From contig JAHFBS010000006.1 of the NCBI GenBank assembly GCA_023249895.1, positions 1-15,574 of the forward strand: 15,574 nt of DNA, written 5' to 3'. The stretch comes from a bacterium (GTDB lineage: Bacteria > Babelota > Babeliae > Babelales > RVW-14). The notes beneath the pieces are model-generated. The model was given only the letters and a program-made list of their open reading frames with translations. It was not told where the DNA came from and did not search any database. Shown here one piece after another: positions 1-7,188 of this stretch. Within the stretch, counting starts at the first letter, position 1. Every line of letters begins with the position of its first letter. A program made the position numbers and the translations under genes.

Positions 1-752
1 TTTTGTATCTTGATGGTGAATCGTTGCTTGATGAGCCGCATCATACACGACGTAAAAAATTGCTCGAAATCAGTGAAGATAAAGAAATTAAAAAACACGA
101 AACTATTTTTGTTATTGATGAGCACAACGTTTCAAGCGCAGAAGAATTATCCGATTATTTTGAACAAAATATTGCACAAGGACTAGAGGGATTGGTGGTT
201 AAACGCCCTGATGCCGTGTATCAGCCAGGAAAGCGAAACTTCAACTGGATTAAGCTGAAGCGACAAGAGGGTGGATCGCTTGAAGATACGCTCGATTGCG
301 TGATTCTTGGATACTATCATGGCACTGGCAAGCGTGCTGCATTTGGCATAGGCGCTTTGCTGGTTGGCGTTTATAACAAGAATAAAGATTGTTTCCAGAC
401 GGTGGCTAAAATTGGTACGGGGCTTACCGATGCTGAATGGCGTGCACAGAAAAAATCGTGCGATGACCTACACGTTAAAGAAAAACCGCATAATGTTGAA
501 TGTGTTAAAGAGTTGGCGCCTGATGTGTGGGTGCGGCCAGAAATAGTATGTATGATTCGTGCCGATGAAATTACCTTGTCCCCTTTGCATCGTGCCGGCG
601 CAACGGAGCATAAATCTGGCATGGCGTTACGTTTCCCGCGTTTAATGGGTTATCGTCCTGACAAAACCGCAACTGCTGCAACGACAGTTGATGAGCTCAA
701 ACGTTTGTATGAATTGCAGTTTGAGAAGAAATCAAAACATAAACGGGCATAG
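1..752 (+). CDS. ATP-dependent DNA ligase, C-terminal part (5' end outside window)
   Basis: Seals nicks in duplex DNA using ATP through a lysyl-AMP intermediate. About 250 C-terminal residues are present, in the frame that starts at base 3; the TTG at base 3 is an internal Leu codon, not a start. Visible parts are the tail of the nucleotidyltransferase domain (LYLDGESLLDEP, then motif IV EGLVVK at residues 62-67 and motif V WIKLK at 82-86). A C-terminal OB-fold follows, with TVAKIGTGLTD near 133-143 and the RFPR...RPDK motif VI block at 210-221. The tail is lysine-rich. The adenylated lysine motif (I) and motif III lie upstream of the window. The architecture matches archaeal/eukaryal ligase I-type enzymes rather than NAD-dependent LigA, for which the OB, zinc-finger and BRCT layout is absent. 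Its TAG stop lies two bases from the stop of the convergent protease gene, so there is no room for a separate terminator. Confidence 0.93.
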   Translation, partial: LYLDGESLLDEPHHTRRKKLLEISEDKEIKKHETIFVIDEHNVSSAEELSDYFEQNIAQGLEGLVVKRPDAVYQPGKRNFNWIKLKRQEGGSLEDTLDCVILGYYHGTGKRAAFGIGALLVGVYNKNKDCFQTVAKIGTGLTDAEWRAQKKSCDDLHVKEKPHNVECVKELAPDVWVRPEIVCMIRADEITLSPLHRAGATEHKSGMALRFPRLMGYRPDKTATAATTVDELKRLYELQFEKKSKHKRA

Positions 753-754
753 AT

Positions 755-1759
755 TTATTCTTCAATGAGTTTTTGATTATCGGCAAACCATGCCTGAAGT
801 TCGTGATATTTTTGAATAAATTCTTGGATGTAGGCTGTACGGAATGTGAGCGTTGGATGAGAGTCGTCAGACATTCCTTGCCAGTTGGTATCGCCATTTT
901 TAGCCATGAGTGGATATTGGTAAATTGTTTCACTGATTGCTAACGATAAAAGATCCGCGTTGATTTCTGGATTTGAACGTCGATACACATGAAATGCAAA
1001 TTTATAACGATTTAAAAGCATTGCAGCTGTGAATAGTGTAATGGCTGATAAAGTAAAAGGGTTTGTGATCTTTTGATCTGTTGAGAATATATTTGCCATG
1101 AACGCTACTAATGGAGTAATAAGAGCTGTCCTATTTACAATATTATCAATGGTTTCACATGAATATTCGTTACTTTTTTGCGTTCCGTGTGCAATTTCGT
1201 GTCCGAGCGTAAAAATTAATGTTTGATCGGTAAATTTTTTTAAAAATTTCGTTCCGATTATTAATTCTCCGCTTGTAGGTTCCCATAATAGGTTGTCCAA
1301 ATCAGGCTCAAGTTGGGCAGTTGCCAATTTAACTTTAGTGCGTAACAGTAAATTTTGAATAATGTTATGGGTGAGTGGGGTTGTGAATGGGCCTATTTCA
1401 AGATCTCCACGATGAGCAGCATTGAGTAACTCATCGACGAGTACCGTTGTGCTGTCAACTTCTGATGAATTGGCTGGTGTTGCACATCCATTATTAAAGT
1501 TAAGCGTAAAACCATTACAAAGCGTTTTGCCATTACGTCGGTTGGTGAGCGTGCAAATTACGTGACGATTATCAACGATATTACATTTTTGGAAAAAGCC
1601 GTTAGGACGAATATGAGTAATGGTTGCTTGACTATCTGGTACAGGTTTAAAGGTAGAAGTGTTTACCACAAGTAATTGCGGTTTTGGCTGAGCTGGATAA
1701 AGAGAAGGAAAAAGGCCCGCAGCAAAGAGCGAAAAAAGGACAAATTTAATGATTTTCAT
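755..1759 (-). CDS. exported/membrane M48-family zinc metalloprotease
   Basis: A 334-residue protein beginning with a signal peptide or anchor (MKIIKFVLFSLFAAGLFPSL). The zinc-binding helix HEIAH is at 187-191. A candidate third ligand is E265 in the NPEINADLLSL stretch, with D269 four residues later as in M48 enzymes (E...D). H301 in SDDSHPTLTFR matches the late conserved His-Pro of the family. Two hydrophobic stretches (about 209-226 and 236-250) lie between HEIAH and the Glu, as in HtpX-like M48 proteases. The first 150 residues are unlike HtpX and resemble no domain I know. It probably acts in the periplasm or at the membrane in protein quality control, but the substrate is unknown. The gene is monocistronic. 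A GGGGG tract 5-6 bases before the ATG is the only ribosome-binding signal, and it abuts one arm of an inverted repeat. Confidence 0.85.
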   Translation of the reverse strand: MKIIKFVLFSLFAAGLFPSLYPAQPKPQLLVVNTSTFKPVPDSQATITHIRPNGFFQKCNIVDNRHVICTLTNRRNGKTLCNGFTLNFNNGCATPANSSEVDSTTVLVDELLNAAHRGDLEIGPFTTPLTHNIIQNLLLRTKVKLATAQLEPDLDNLLWEPTSGELIIGTKFLKKFTDQTLIFTLGHEIAHGTQKSNEYSCETIDNIVNRTALITPLVAFMANIFSTDQKITNPFTLSAITLFTAAMLLNRYKFAFHVYRRSNPEINADLLSLAISETIYQYPLMAKNGDTNWQGMSDDSHPTLTFRTAYIQEFIQKYHELQAWFADNQKLIEE

Positions 1760-1767
1760 GAACTACC

Positions 1768-1823
1768 CCCAAATTCTTTAAAAAGCATTTAATTCTATTT
1801 GAAATTAATATAAAGAATTTGGG
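1768..1823. repeat. perfect 13-bp inverted repeat flanking the -10 region
   Basis: CCCAAATTCTTTA (1768-1780) and its exact reverse complement TAAAGAATTTGGG (1811-1823), separated by 30 bases. The arm centres are about 43 bp apart, roughly four helical turns. No T-run follows on either strand, so it does not look like a terminator. If the promoter at 1807-1834 is right, only the downstream arm is transcribed, so a DNA-level role (paired operator sites) is more likely than an RNA hairpin. The inner loop also holds a short TTAATT/AATTAA pair. Confidence 0.7.
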
Positions 1824-1834
1824 TAAAATTACAA
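1807..1834 (-). promoter_or_regulatory. candidate sigma70 promoter of the M48 protease gene
   Basis: On the minus strand: -35 TTGTAA (1829-1834), a 16-base spacer, and -10 TATATT (1807-1812, five of six consensus). The predicted start point is near 1800, leaving a leader of about 40 bases before the ATG at 1759. One arm of the 13-bp inverted repeat lies inside the -35/-10 spacer and runs into the -10. Confidence 0.5.
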
Positions 1835-1892
1835 GATATCTAATAATTGGACCCGAAATGCGTAAAATCAGTCAAAAATATGCATTTTTCAT

Positions 1893-1922
1893 AAAAAAAG
1901 GGCCGGGAAGTGATCCCAGCCC
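1893..1922 (-). terminator. intrinsic terminator of the small exported-protein operon
   Basis: On the minus strand, GGGCTGGGA and TCCCGGCCC form a 9-bp stem with one G-U pair and a 5-base loop (arms 1914-1922 and 1900-1908). Seven T residues follow immediately (1893-1899). It lies 32 bases after the stop of the last gene of the 3379-1955 operon. On the plus strand the homopolymer precedes the stem, so it is unidirectional. Confidence 0.9.
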
Positions 1923-1954
1923 TTGGAACAAGGGGAACGTGGTGTACGTATAAT

Positions 1955-2380
1955 TTATTCAGTTGGAGCAGCCGCGACGTCCTGCTTCCAAATACTCGAT
2001 CGAGCATTTTTGAGTGCGGCTTCGTATTCAGTGAAAATTTTTGTTCGTGCATCAATAAGATTTTGTCGTTCTTTAGTTCCTATAAGCTTTTCAGATGCTT
2101 GTCTAAATGTTTCAAGCAAGCCATTAGCCCTCTTTTCGAGTGGTAACAAATTTGTTTTACGTTCGCTATGTATTGCATATTGGGCCGCCATAATTTTTTG
2201 TCGCGATGGAAGTATCTGTGTTATTTTGAGCGTTTTGAGTGCAGCAAGCGCATTGTTTGCATCAGTAAGTGCTTGCTTTTGCATATCAGTTAAAGGTTTT
2301 GCAGGAGCCTGCGTGCAAAAAAGATTGCAACTACAAAATGTTCCTATACCAAGTACTAAAAGTATTTTATGCATACGCAT
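1955..2380 (-). CDS. small exported helical protein, unknown function
   Basis: A 141-residue protein that I do not recognise. The N-terminus (MRMHKILLVLGIGTFCSCNLFC) looks like a signal peptide. It is Cys-rich around residues 16-22, but I see no convincing lipobox. The rest is polar, alanine/lysine-rich and predicted helical (from about 33 onwards, LTDMQKQALTDANNAL and following), ending in an Ala/Pro/Thr tail. The start at 2380 is supported by AAGGAAGGA ending five bases upstream; the second Met (2374) would be spaced too far. It is the third gene of an operon, 12 bases after the previous stop, and is followed by a strong terminator. The long opposite-strand reading frame here is discarded because it has no ribosome-binding site or signal of its own. 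Periplasmic or secreted location is inferred. Confidence 0.75.
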   Translation of the reverse strand: MRMHKILLVLGIGTFCSCNLFCTQAPAKPLTDMQKQALTDANNALAALKTLKITQILPSRQKIMAAQYAIHSERKTNLLPLEKRANGLLETFRQASEKLIGTKERQNLIDARTKIFTEYEAALKNARSSIWKQDVAAAPTE

Positions 2381-2392
2381 ATTCGTCCTTCC

Positions 2393-2893
2393 TTAATCGG
2401 TAATTGGCTTGGGTAAAAAGTCGCCGGTACTGAGTGTTGCATCGAGTTTTGAAATTGCTGCATTGACGTTTTTTTCGGTATCAGTAAGGAGCGCTGATTT
2501 TTCTTTTTCGAGTGCAGGGTTGAGTGTATCTAGAACTTTAAGCGCAGCGATTACGTCATTACGCCGTTGTTGTGCAATTGCCTTAATTCTTTGAATGTTG
2601 TTTTTGTAATCTGTGTTGGATTGATCAATTTGTTGTTTGAGCGCTATTCGCTGGTTCTTGAGCACCCCAAAATTTATGCTCTCGCGAGCTGCGCTTCGGT
2701 CTAGTTCAGATTTTATATTTTTATAAAGAGTAGCCTTCTGTTGAACATCATTAAATGCAGTGTATTGGGTAAGTGAATTGTACCCTTGAAGAGACGAAGC
2801 TCCGCCCGCATATAATGAAGTGTTTGTAACTGACGTGAGGTTAATAAAAATAAGTACGAAGGCGAAATTTTTTATGATACCTAGTGTACTCAT
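2393..2893 (-). CDS. small exported coiled-coil-like protein, paralogue of the upstream gene
   Basis: 166 residues from the ATG at 2893. I prefer this start because AAGGGGAAGG lies directly upstream of it and it gives a clean signal peptide (MSTLGIIKNFAFVLIFINLT). The in-frame ATG at 2908 would add five residues and has only a weak, close AGG. After the signal peptide the protein is highly polar and helical, rich in Gln, Asn, Lys and Ala. Residues 77-121 align without gaps to residues 61-105 of the neighbouring 155-residue protein: LK..R..LK..I.....Y is shared, and both C-termini end P..I.D. This indicates a tandem duplication. It is the second gene of the operon. No catalytic motif is seen; a structural, adhesive or host-directed role is possible but unsupported. 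Confidence 0.75.
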   Translation of the reverse strand: MSTLGIIKNFAFVLIFINLTSVTNTSLYAGGASSLQGYNSLTQYTAFNDVQQKATLYKNIKSELDRSAARESINFGVLKNQRIALKQQIDQSNTDYKNNIQRIKAIAQQRRNDVIAALKVLDTLNPALEKEKSALLTDTEKNVNAAISKLDATLSTGDFLPKPITD

Positions 2894-2911
2894 GACCTTC
2901 CCCTTCATTTC

Positions 2912-3379
2912 CTAATCCGCAATCGTGAGTGGAATAATTTCTTTAGTCTTTAATGCTTTAAGATCGGCAACTGCAGGATTTACTATTGCATCTGATGCAG
3001 CTAATGTTTCATTGCGTACTGCTATTGCTGCCGTTTGTTCGTCATCAGTCTTTGCCGTGTTATACAATTGATCAAGTGAAGATGAAATGGCGGCTCGTGC
3101 GGCCTGAACTTTTTTATCCAAATCGGCTACAACCGTATCATACACTCTGCTTGTTTCTTGAATCTTACTTTTGAGCGTAGCCCGTTTACCTTTGAGTGTG
3201 GTTGTATCATTAGTAGCTTTGTTCAGAAGGTCATTGGCGGCTGTTGCTACCGCCTGATAATCTTTAAGCTTTTGTTCAACGGTACTCAGTGCAGTTGCTT
3301 CAGTTACCGAAAATAACATTGCCGGGGCCATCAGCCCTAGTATGTAGATGGCTAGAAATTTAATGTATGAAACTTTCAT
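2912..3379 (-). CDS. small exported coiled-coil-like protein, first gene of the operon
   Basis: 155 residues: signal peptide (MKVSYIKFLAIYILGLMAPA, probable cleavage in the 20s) followed by an almost wholly helical, Ala/Thr/Lys-rich body. There are no cysteines in the mature part and no known motif. AAAGGGGA, spaced four bases from the ATG at 3379, is a strong ribosome-binding site. Residues 61-105 are collinear with the next gene's product, and both end in a P..I.D motif, so the two are paralogues. The stop is 18 bases before the start I chose for the next gene, which implies co-transcription. I found no convincing promoter in the divergent region to the right. The function is unknown; export is inferred from the N-terminus. 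Confidence 0.78.
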   Translation of the reverse strand: MKVSYIKFLAIYILGLMAPAMLFSVTEATALSTVEQKLKDYQAVATAANDLLNKATNDTTTLKGKRATLKSKIQETSRVYDTVVADLDKKVQAARAAISSSLDQLYNTAKTDDEQTAAIAVRNETLAASDAIVNPAVADLKALKTKEIIPLTIAD

Positions 3380-3553
3380 CGCGTCCCCTTTGCCTCATTA
3401 TGCTCAGATACCACCTGGGCCTCATTCGCTACCTTCAGTTTGATTCATTTATTTATCAATAGTCAATATATTTGAGTGCTTTACCCAAGGCCTGGTGTTT
3501 GGCTTAAAGTTTTGAATGATTTTGAATAAATTATTGCAAATAGAATAAAAATA

Positions 3554-3581
3554 TTGATAAATTTGAGATAGAAGATATGAA
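3554..3581 (+). promoter_or_regulatory. candidate promoter of the 3613-3993 gene
   Basis: TTGATA (3554-3559; five of six to the -35 consensus), a 16-base spacer, and TATGAA (3576-3581; four of six to -10). The predicted start is near 3588, about 25 bases before the ATG. The whole 3440-3600 stretch is AT-rich, so a chance match is possible. Confidence 0.4.
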
Positions 3582-3612
3582 AATAGCGTAAAATCAAAAA
3601 AAGGGCGGGTAT

Positions 3613-3993
3613 ATGAAAAAGGTTGTTTTACTAAATCTGGTGGTTGTTGGGTTATTAGGCGTGATGTGTCCTGTGTATGGATTAGAAACGACAGCGACCA
3701 ATGTTCTTGCTGTAAAAATGGCTGAAGTAGATGCTTTGCGTAAAGCACGTGATCAGAAATTTGACGATCTTTTGACGCAGATTCAAAAAATGCTTCAGTA
3801 TTTAAAAAAACCAAATGCTAAAGAGCTAATGGGTGCTAACAACTATACGCAAGCTATAAAATTGCTGGATGATGCAATTAATAGCTTGCTTAAGCATGTT
3901 GGGGGGTTGTCAGTAAGAGAGCTTGCTTTGGTAGAATCCAAAGTTTTGCAAGCTGGACCTATAATTGCGTATACTCCAGAGTTGATACGCTAA
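3613..3993 (+). CDS. small exported protein, unknown function
   Basis: A 126-residue protein with a typical signal peptide (MKKVVLLNLVVVGLLGVMCP, then VYGLE as a likely cleavage region). A short charged helical domain follows (KMAEVDALRKARDQKF, LLTQIQKMLQYLKK). It is not recognisably the same sequence family as the three proteins encoded to its left, but its size, export signal and helical character are the same. A purine-rich AAAGGGCGGG lies upstream of the ATG. The overlapping opposite-strand frame (3449-3814) lacks a start signal or any protein-like features, so I keep this strand. It is divergent from the 3379-1955 operon and may share control with it. Confidence 0.72.
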   Translation: MKKVVLLNLVVVGLLGVMCPVYGLETTATNVLAVKMAEVDALRKARDQKFDDLLTQIQKMLQYLKKPNAKELMGANNYTQAIKLLDDAINSLLKHVGGLSVRELALVESKVLQAGPIIAYTPELIR

Positions 3994-4016
3994 CCATAAT
4001 TTTTCTTCTTTTCTAA

Positions 4017-4039
4017 ACTGCCAAAAAGCAGTATCTTTT
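4017..4039 (+). terminator. weak terminator candidate after the 3613-3993 gene
   Basis: ACTGC (4017-4021) pairs with GCAGT (4028-4032) around a six-base loop, followed by ATCTTTT. The stem is only 5 bp and the T-run is short, so efficiency is doubtful. Confidence 0.3.
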
Positions 4040-4040
4040 G

Positions 4041-4082
4041 AGAGCATTTTTAATACATGCGTTCGATGTAGCAACGTGCTCT
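4041..4082 (+). other. possible hairpin in the hldE leader
   Basis: AGAGCA (4041-4046) can pair with TGCTCT (4077-4082). CGTT (4060-4063) can pair with AACG (4073-4076), giving an asymmetric bulged stem. A pyrimidine-rich tract (TTCTTTAATTC) then leads to the hldE start. It could be part of a terminator or a leader structure, or chance. Confidence 0.25.
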
Positions 4083-4093
4083 TTCTTTAATTC

Positions 4094-5584
4094 ATGATGA
4101 TGAGCAGCGACGGGAATACTATGAAACAATTAGTTAATCGGTTGCGCACTGGCGGTTCAAAGCCGGTATTGGTTATTGGCGATGTCATGTTGGACGAGTA
4201 CTTTTTTGGCTCGGTGCAACGTATTTCTCCTGAAGCTCCCGTTCCCGTACTTAAGGAAGAACGGCAAGAATGGTGCCTTGGCGGTGCCGCAAACGTGGCC
4301 GCAAACTGTCAACATATAGGATGCGAAGTTGCGCTTGTTGGTCTTATCGGGGCTCATGATACTGAAAGCGAACATTTTCTTTCGCTTATACAAGAATTTA
4401 AAATTTCTCCTCAAGGCCTCATTCGTTCTACGCAACGACCAACAACGACCAAAAAAAGATTCCTTGCCAAAAATCATCAAATGTTACGTATGGATCTGGA
4501 ATCAAATCAGCCCTTAACGCGTGATGAGTTTAAAGAGGTGACGCGTCGCATCGATGCACTCATGGCTCCGGCCTCAATGGTATTGCTCTCTGATTATGCA
4601 AAAGGGGTTTTAACGCGAGAACTTATTGAATATGTATGCACGCGCGCGCACGAACGTGGTTGCACGGTAATGGTTGATCCCAAAGGGCCCGATTTTGCCA
4701 AATATCGTGGCGTTGATTATGTCAAACCAAACCTTAAAGAATTTGGTCAAATCGTTAAATTTTTTGGCTTGTCTCCCGAGCAATCCATTGAAAACAATGG
4801 CAAAGAAATTTGTAAAAAGCTTGATCTTAAGGGCCTTATTGTTACTGAAGGCGAACGGGGGATTACCTATGTTGCTCCCGACCGCGTAATTTTCTCACCG
4901 GCGTGTCGACGTGAAGTGTATGATTTGACCGGTGCAGGTGATACAGTATTTGCCTTTATCGCCCTTGGATTGTCACATAATTTTTCTATGGAAGAGTGCC
5001 TCAAACTGGCAAATCATGCAGCAGCTGTTGCCGTTTCGCATCTCAAGACATATGCAGTAAGCCTTGAAGAGTTGATTGATCGTTCTACTGAACTGACTGA
5101 AAAGATTTATACAGACTGGGTTCAACTCAAAATTGAACTTGATTGGTTGCGCGCTGAAGGGAGAAAAGTGGTGGTCACTAATGGGTGCTTTGATATTGTG
5201 CATCCGGGCCACATTCATACCCTTAAAGAAGCTAAAAAGTGTGGCGATATTCTTGTTGTTGCCCTTAATACCGATGCTTCTGTGCGCCGCCTTAAAGGTT
5301 CATCACGTCCCGTCAATTCTTTTACGCATCGAGCCTTAGTTATGTCGGCCTTTGGCATGGTTGATTTTGTTGTCTCGTTTGATCAGGATACGCCACAGGC
5401 ATTAATCGAATACCTTAAACCGGACGTATTGGTTAAAGGAGGCGATTATCAAAAAGAGCGTGTTGTTGGACACGATATTGTTGCATCATATGGAGGTTCT
5501 GTTCATATTGTGAATTATCTTCAGGGTTTTTCGACGACAGGGCTGATCAAACGGCTCGAACATCAAAAATCCAGCGTAGGGTAG
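4094..5584 (+). CDS. hldE: bifunctional heptose-7-phosphate kinase / heptose-1-phosphate adenylyltransferase
   Basis: Makes ADP-heptose for the LPS inner core in the cytoplasm: it phosphorylates D-glycero-beta-D-manno-heptose 7-phosphate at C1 and, after dephosphorylation at C7, transfers AMP. Residues about 23-320 form a PfkB-type kinase (GDVMLDEYFFG at 29-39, GGAANVA at 63-69, LTGAGDT at 278-284 with catalytic D283). Residues about 355-490 form the cytidylyltransferase-like domain (TNGCFDIVHPGH with HPGH at 370-373, KGGDY at 448-452, FSTTGLI at 479-485). Domain order and length match E. coli HldE (477 residues). The start is uncertain: three ATGs run from 4094 without a ribosome-binding site, while the ATG at 4121 has GGGA upstream and would give a 487-residue protein beginning MKQLVNRL. 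It heads the hldE-murD-ftsW block. No gmhA or gmhB is in the window. Confidence 0.96.
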   Translation: MMMSSDGNTMKQLVNRLRTGGSKPVLVIGDVMLDEYFFGSVQRISPEAPVPVLKEERQEWCLGGAANVAANCQHIGCEVALVGLIGAHDTESEHFLSLIQEFKISPQGLIRSTQRPTTTKKRFLAKNHQMLRMDLESNQPLTRDEFKEVTRRIDALMAPASMVLLSDYAKGVLTRELIEYVCTRAHERGCTVMVDPKGPDFAKYRGVDYVKPNLKEFGQIVKFFGLSPEQSIENNGKEICKKLDLKGLIVTEGERGITYVAPDRVIFSPACRREVYDLTGAGDTVFAFIALGLSHNFSMEECLKLANHAAAVAVSHLKTYAVSLEELIDRSTELTEKIYTDWVQLKIELDWLRAEGRKVVVTNGCFDIVHPGHIHTLKEAKKCGDILVVALNTDASVRRLKGSSRPVNSFTHRALVMSAFGMVDFVVSFDQDTPQALIEYLKPDVLVKGGDYQKERVVGHDIVASYGGSVHIVNYLQGFSTTGLIKRLEHQKSSVG

Positions 5585-5617
5585 ACAGGGTGTATTACAG
5601 GTGGGACTGGGTCGACC

Positions 5618-7123
5618 ATGTATAAACTAGGCATTATAGGTTTTGGCATTGTAGGTAAATCGGTCTTGGCATTTTTGAATCGCCAAAAAATTGATTATTC
5701 GACATCCGTTTCAACGGACCATGATCTTTTCGATGATCCTTTGGATGTTGGTCGTATTCAGGTGCAGGTATGGGACTCTCGTATACTTGGTCCTGCAGAG
5801 CAAGAGGTAGTAAAAGTATACAAAGCGACCGCTGTTGATGCTTCAGTTATTTCGTTAAGAGATTTTATTAAAAAAAATGACTTTATTTTGGCAAGTCCCG
5901 GTGTCGACCTTAGTTCATATACCGAATTGAGTAATAAGTTTTTGTGTGAACTCGATTTCTTTTCAGTTTTTTTTACCAAGCCGGTTATTGCGGTTACTGG
6001 ATCATTGGGCAAAACAACCATTGTTAAAGCACTCGGGTCATTATGTGCTCATGTGCCATCGCGCTTAGCGACATTGCCGACACAGCATATTTTAAAGCCT
6101 GTTGTTGGCGGGAATGTTGGTATTGGCATGCTCGATTTGATTCAGCATCAAGAGGCCTGTGATCTTGGTATCGTTGAATTATCCAGCTTTCAGTTAGAAC
6201 TTAATAAAAAATTTGCTCCTGATATTGCCGTGTGGACTAACTGGTACCCCAATCACCTTGACCGTCATCACACGCCTGAAGCATATTTTGATGCCAAATT
6301 TAATCTGGTGCGTTTTCAGCAAGAACATCAGTATGCACTATTGTCCGATACGCTTTTTACGGGACAAAGTGGCCAATGGTTGAATGCTCGCTTGCCCGAA
6401 ATCGCTTCACGTCTGTGTATTTGTACTGCTGGTCCTTTGATTCAAGAATTTATTACTAATATTAAACGGCCGACATTTGACGTCTTTTATGTTGCTGATG
6501 GTTCAATTAACCGCGCTTCTCTTGTTGATGGTAAGGTTGTTACTGTTGAGAAAATCGTAGCAACATCAGATCTTCCAGCAATCACCTTCATGCAAAACTG
6601 GGTGCAAATTGTTGCAACCTTGTATTATCGTGGTGCTGATTGGAAAGCTTTGGTTGCGTTTTTAAAAGATTCTGGTGATGTTTTGATTCCTGATCATCAT
6701 CATCGTTTAGAATATTTTTCTACCATTGGCGGCGTTGATTTTTACGATGATTCAAAATCTACCGTTGTTCAATCGACGCTTGCTGCTTTTGATCGTCTTG
6801 CCGCGCGTGGACGTCCCATTATTCTTATTGTGGGAGGTTTAAGTAAAGGTGTTGATCGGTCAATTCTTGCCGAGCAACTCAAAGACCATCCTCAGCTCAA
6901 GCGTATGTACTGTTTTGGCAATGACTGTGCTGCTTTTGGTTCATGTGATGTGTATGGTAACCTTGAAGACACCGTGCATAATGTTTTTGGATCGATGGCG
7001 GCTGGTGATATTGTTCTTTTTTCTCCAAGCGGGACAAGTTTTGATTTCTTTAAGAATTATGAACAACGTGGGCAAGTATTTAAAGAACTTGTTACCAAGC
7101 TTGGTAATCAGGCGCTGAAATAA
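5618..7123 (+). CDS. murD: UDP-N-acetylmuramoyl-L-alanine--D-glutamate ligase (divergent)
   Basis: Cytoplasmic peptidoglycan precursor enzyme that adds D-Glu to UDP-MurNAc-L-Ala with ATP. The order of Mur-ligase signatures is complete: N-terminal Rossmann-like GIIGFGIVGKS, P-loop GSLGKTT (128-134), VELSSFQLE (186-194), NWYPNHLDRH (208-217), and the candidate carbamylated lysine in DAKFN (K227). Then come FYDDSKST (375-382), VGGLSKG (405-411) and the C-terminal FSPSGTSFDFFKNYEQRG (468-485). At 501 residues it is some 50 longer than usual; part of the excess appears to be in the N-terminal UDP-binding domain around 33-75. P-loop Asn is replaced by Leu and the usual DSKATN reads DSKSTV. These substitutions are unusual, but the catalytic framework is intact. 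It lies 33 bases after hldE, with only a weak GGG-rich ribosome-binding region. Confidence 0.93.
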   Translation: MYKLGIIGFGIVGKSVLAFLNRQKIDYSTSVSTDHDLFDDPLDVGRIQVQVWDSRILGPAEQEVVKVYKATAVDASVISLRDFIKKNDFILASPGVDLSSYTELSNKFLCELDFFSVFFTKPVIAVTGSLGKTTIVKALGSLCAHVPSRLATLPTQHILKPVVGGNVGIGMLDLIQHQEACDLGIVELSSFQLELNKKFAPDIAVWTNWYPNHLDRHHTPEAYFDAKFNLVRFQQEHQYALLSDTLFTGQSGQWLNARLPEIASRLCICTAGPLIQEFITNIKRPTFDVFYVADGSINRASLVDGKVVTVEKIVATSDLPAITFMQNWVQIVATLYYRGADWKALVAFLKDSGDVLIPDHHHRLEYFSTIGGVDFYDDSKSTVVQSTLAAFDRLAARGRPIILIVGGLSKGVDRSILAEQLKDHPQLKRMYCFGNDCAAFGSCDVYGNLEDTVHNVFGSMAAGDIVLFSPSGTSFDFFKNYEQRGQVFKELVTKLGNQALK

Positions 7124-7188
7124 CACTCTGTTGTCATGAAATGCCTTCTCGTGGTAAAGACGATGAGACTAAAGAGAAAGGGTATTTT

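Noticed and set aside
1923..2396. 157-residue plus-strand reading frame opposite the 1955-2380 gene
   Set aside because: It mirrors a gene with a good ribosome-binding site and signal peptide, has no start signal of its own, and ends inside the neighbouring operon.
3392..3426. 8-bp direct repeat GCCTCATT upstream of the three-gene operon
   Set aside because: Too short and too few copies to separate from chance, and not placed around a recognisable promoter.
3449..3814. 121-residue minus-strand reading frame overlapping the 3613-3993 gene
   Set aside because: No ribosome-binding site or recognisable protein features. The plus-strand frame has a signal peptide, a purine-rich site and a promoter candidate.
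7141..7188. Upstream ATG of ftsW giving 16 more residues
   Set aside because: No ribosome-binding site. The added residues are highly charged and unlike FtsW N-termini; AAAGGG precedes the ATG at 7189.
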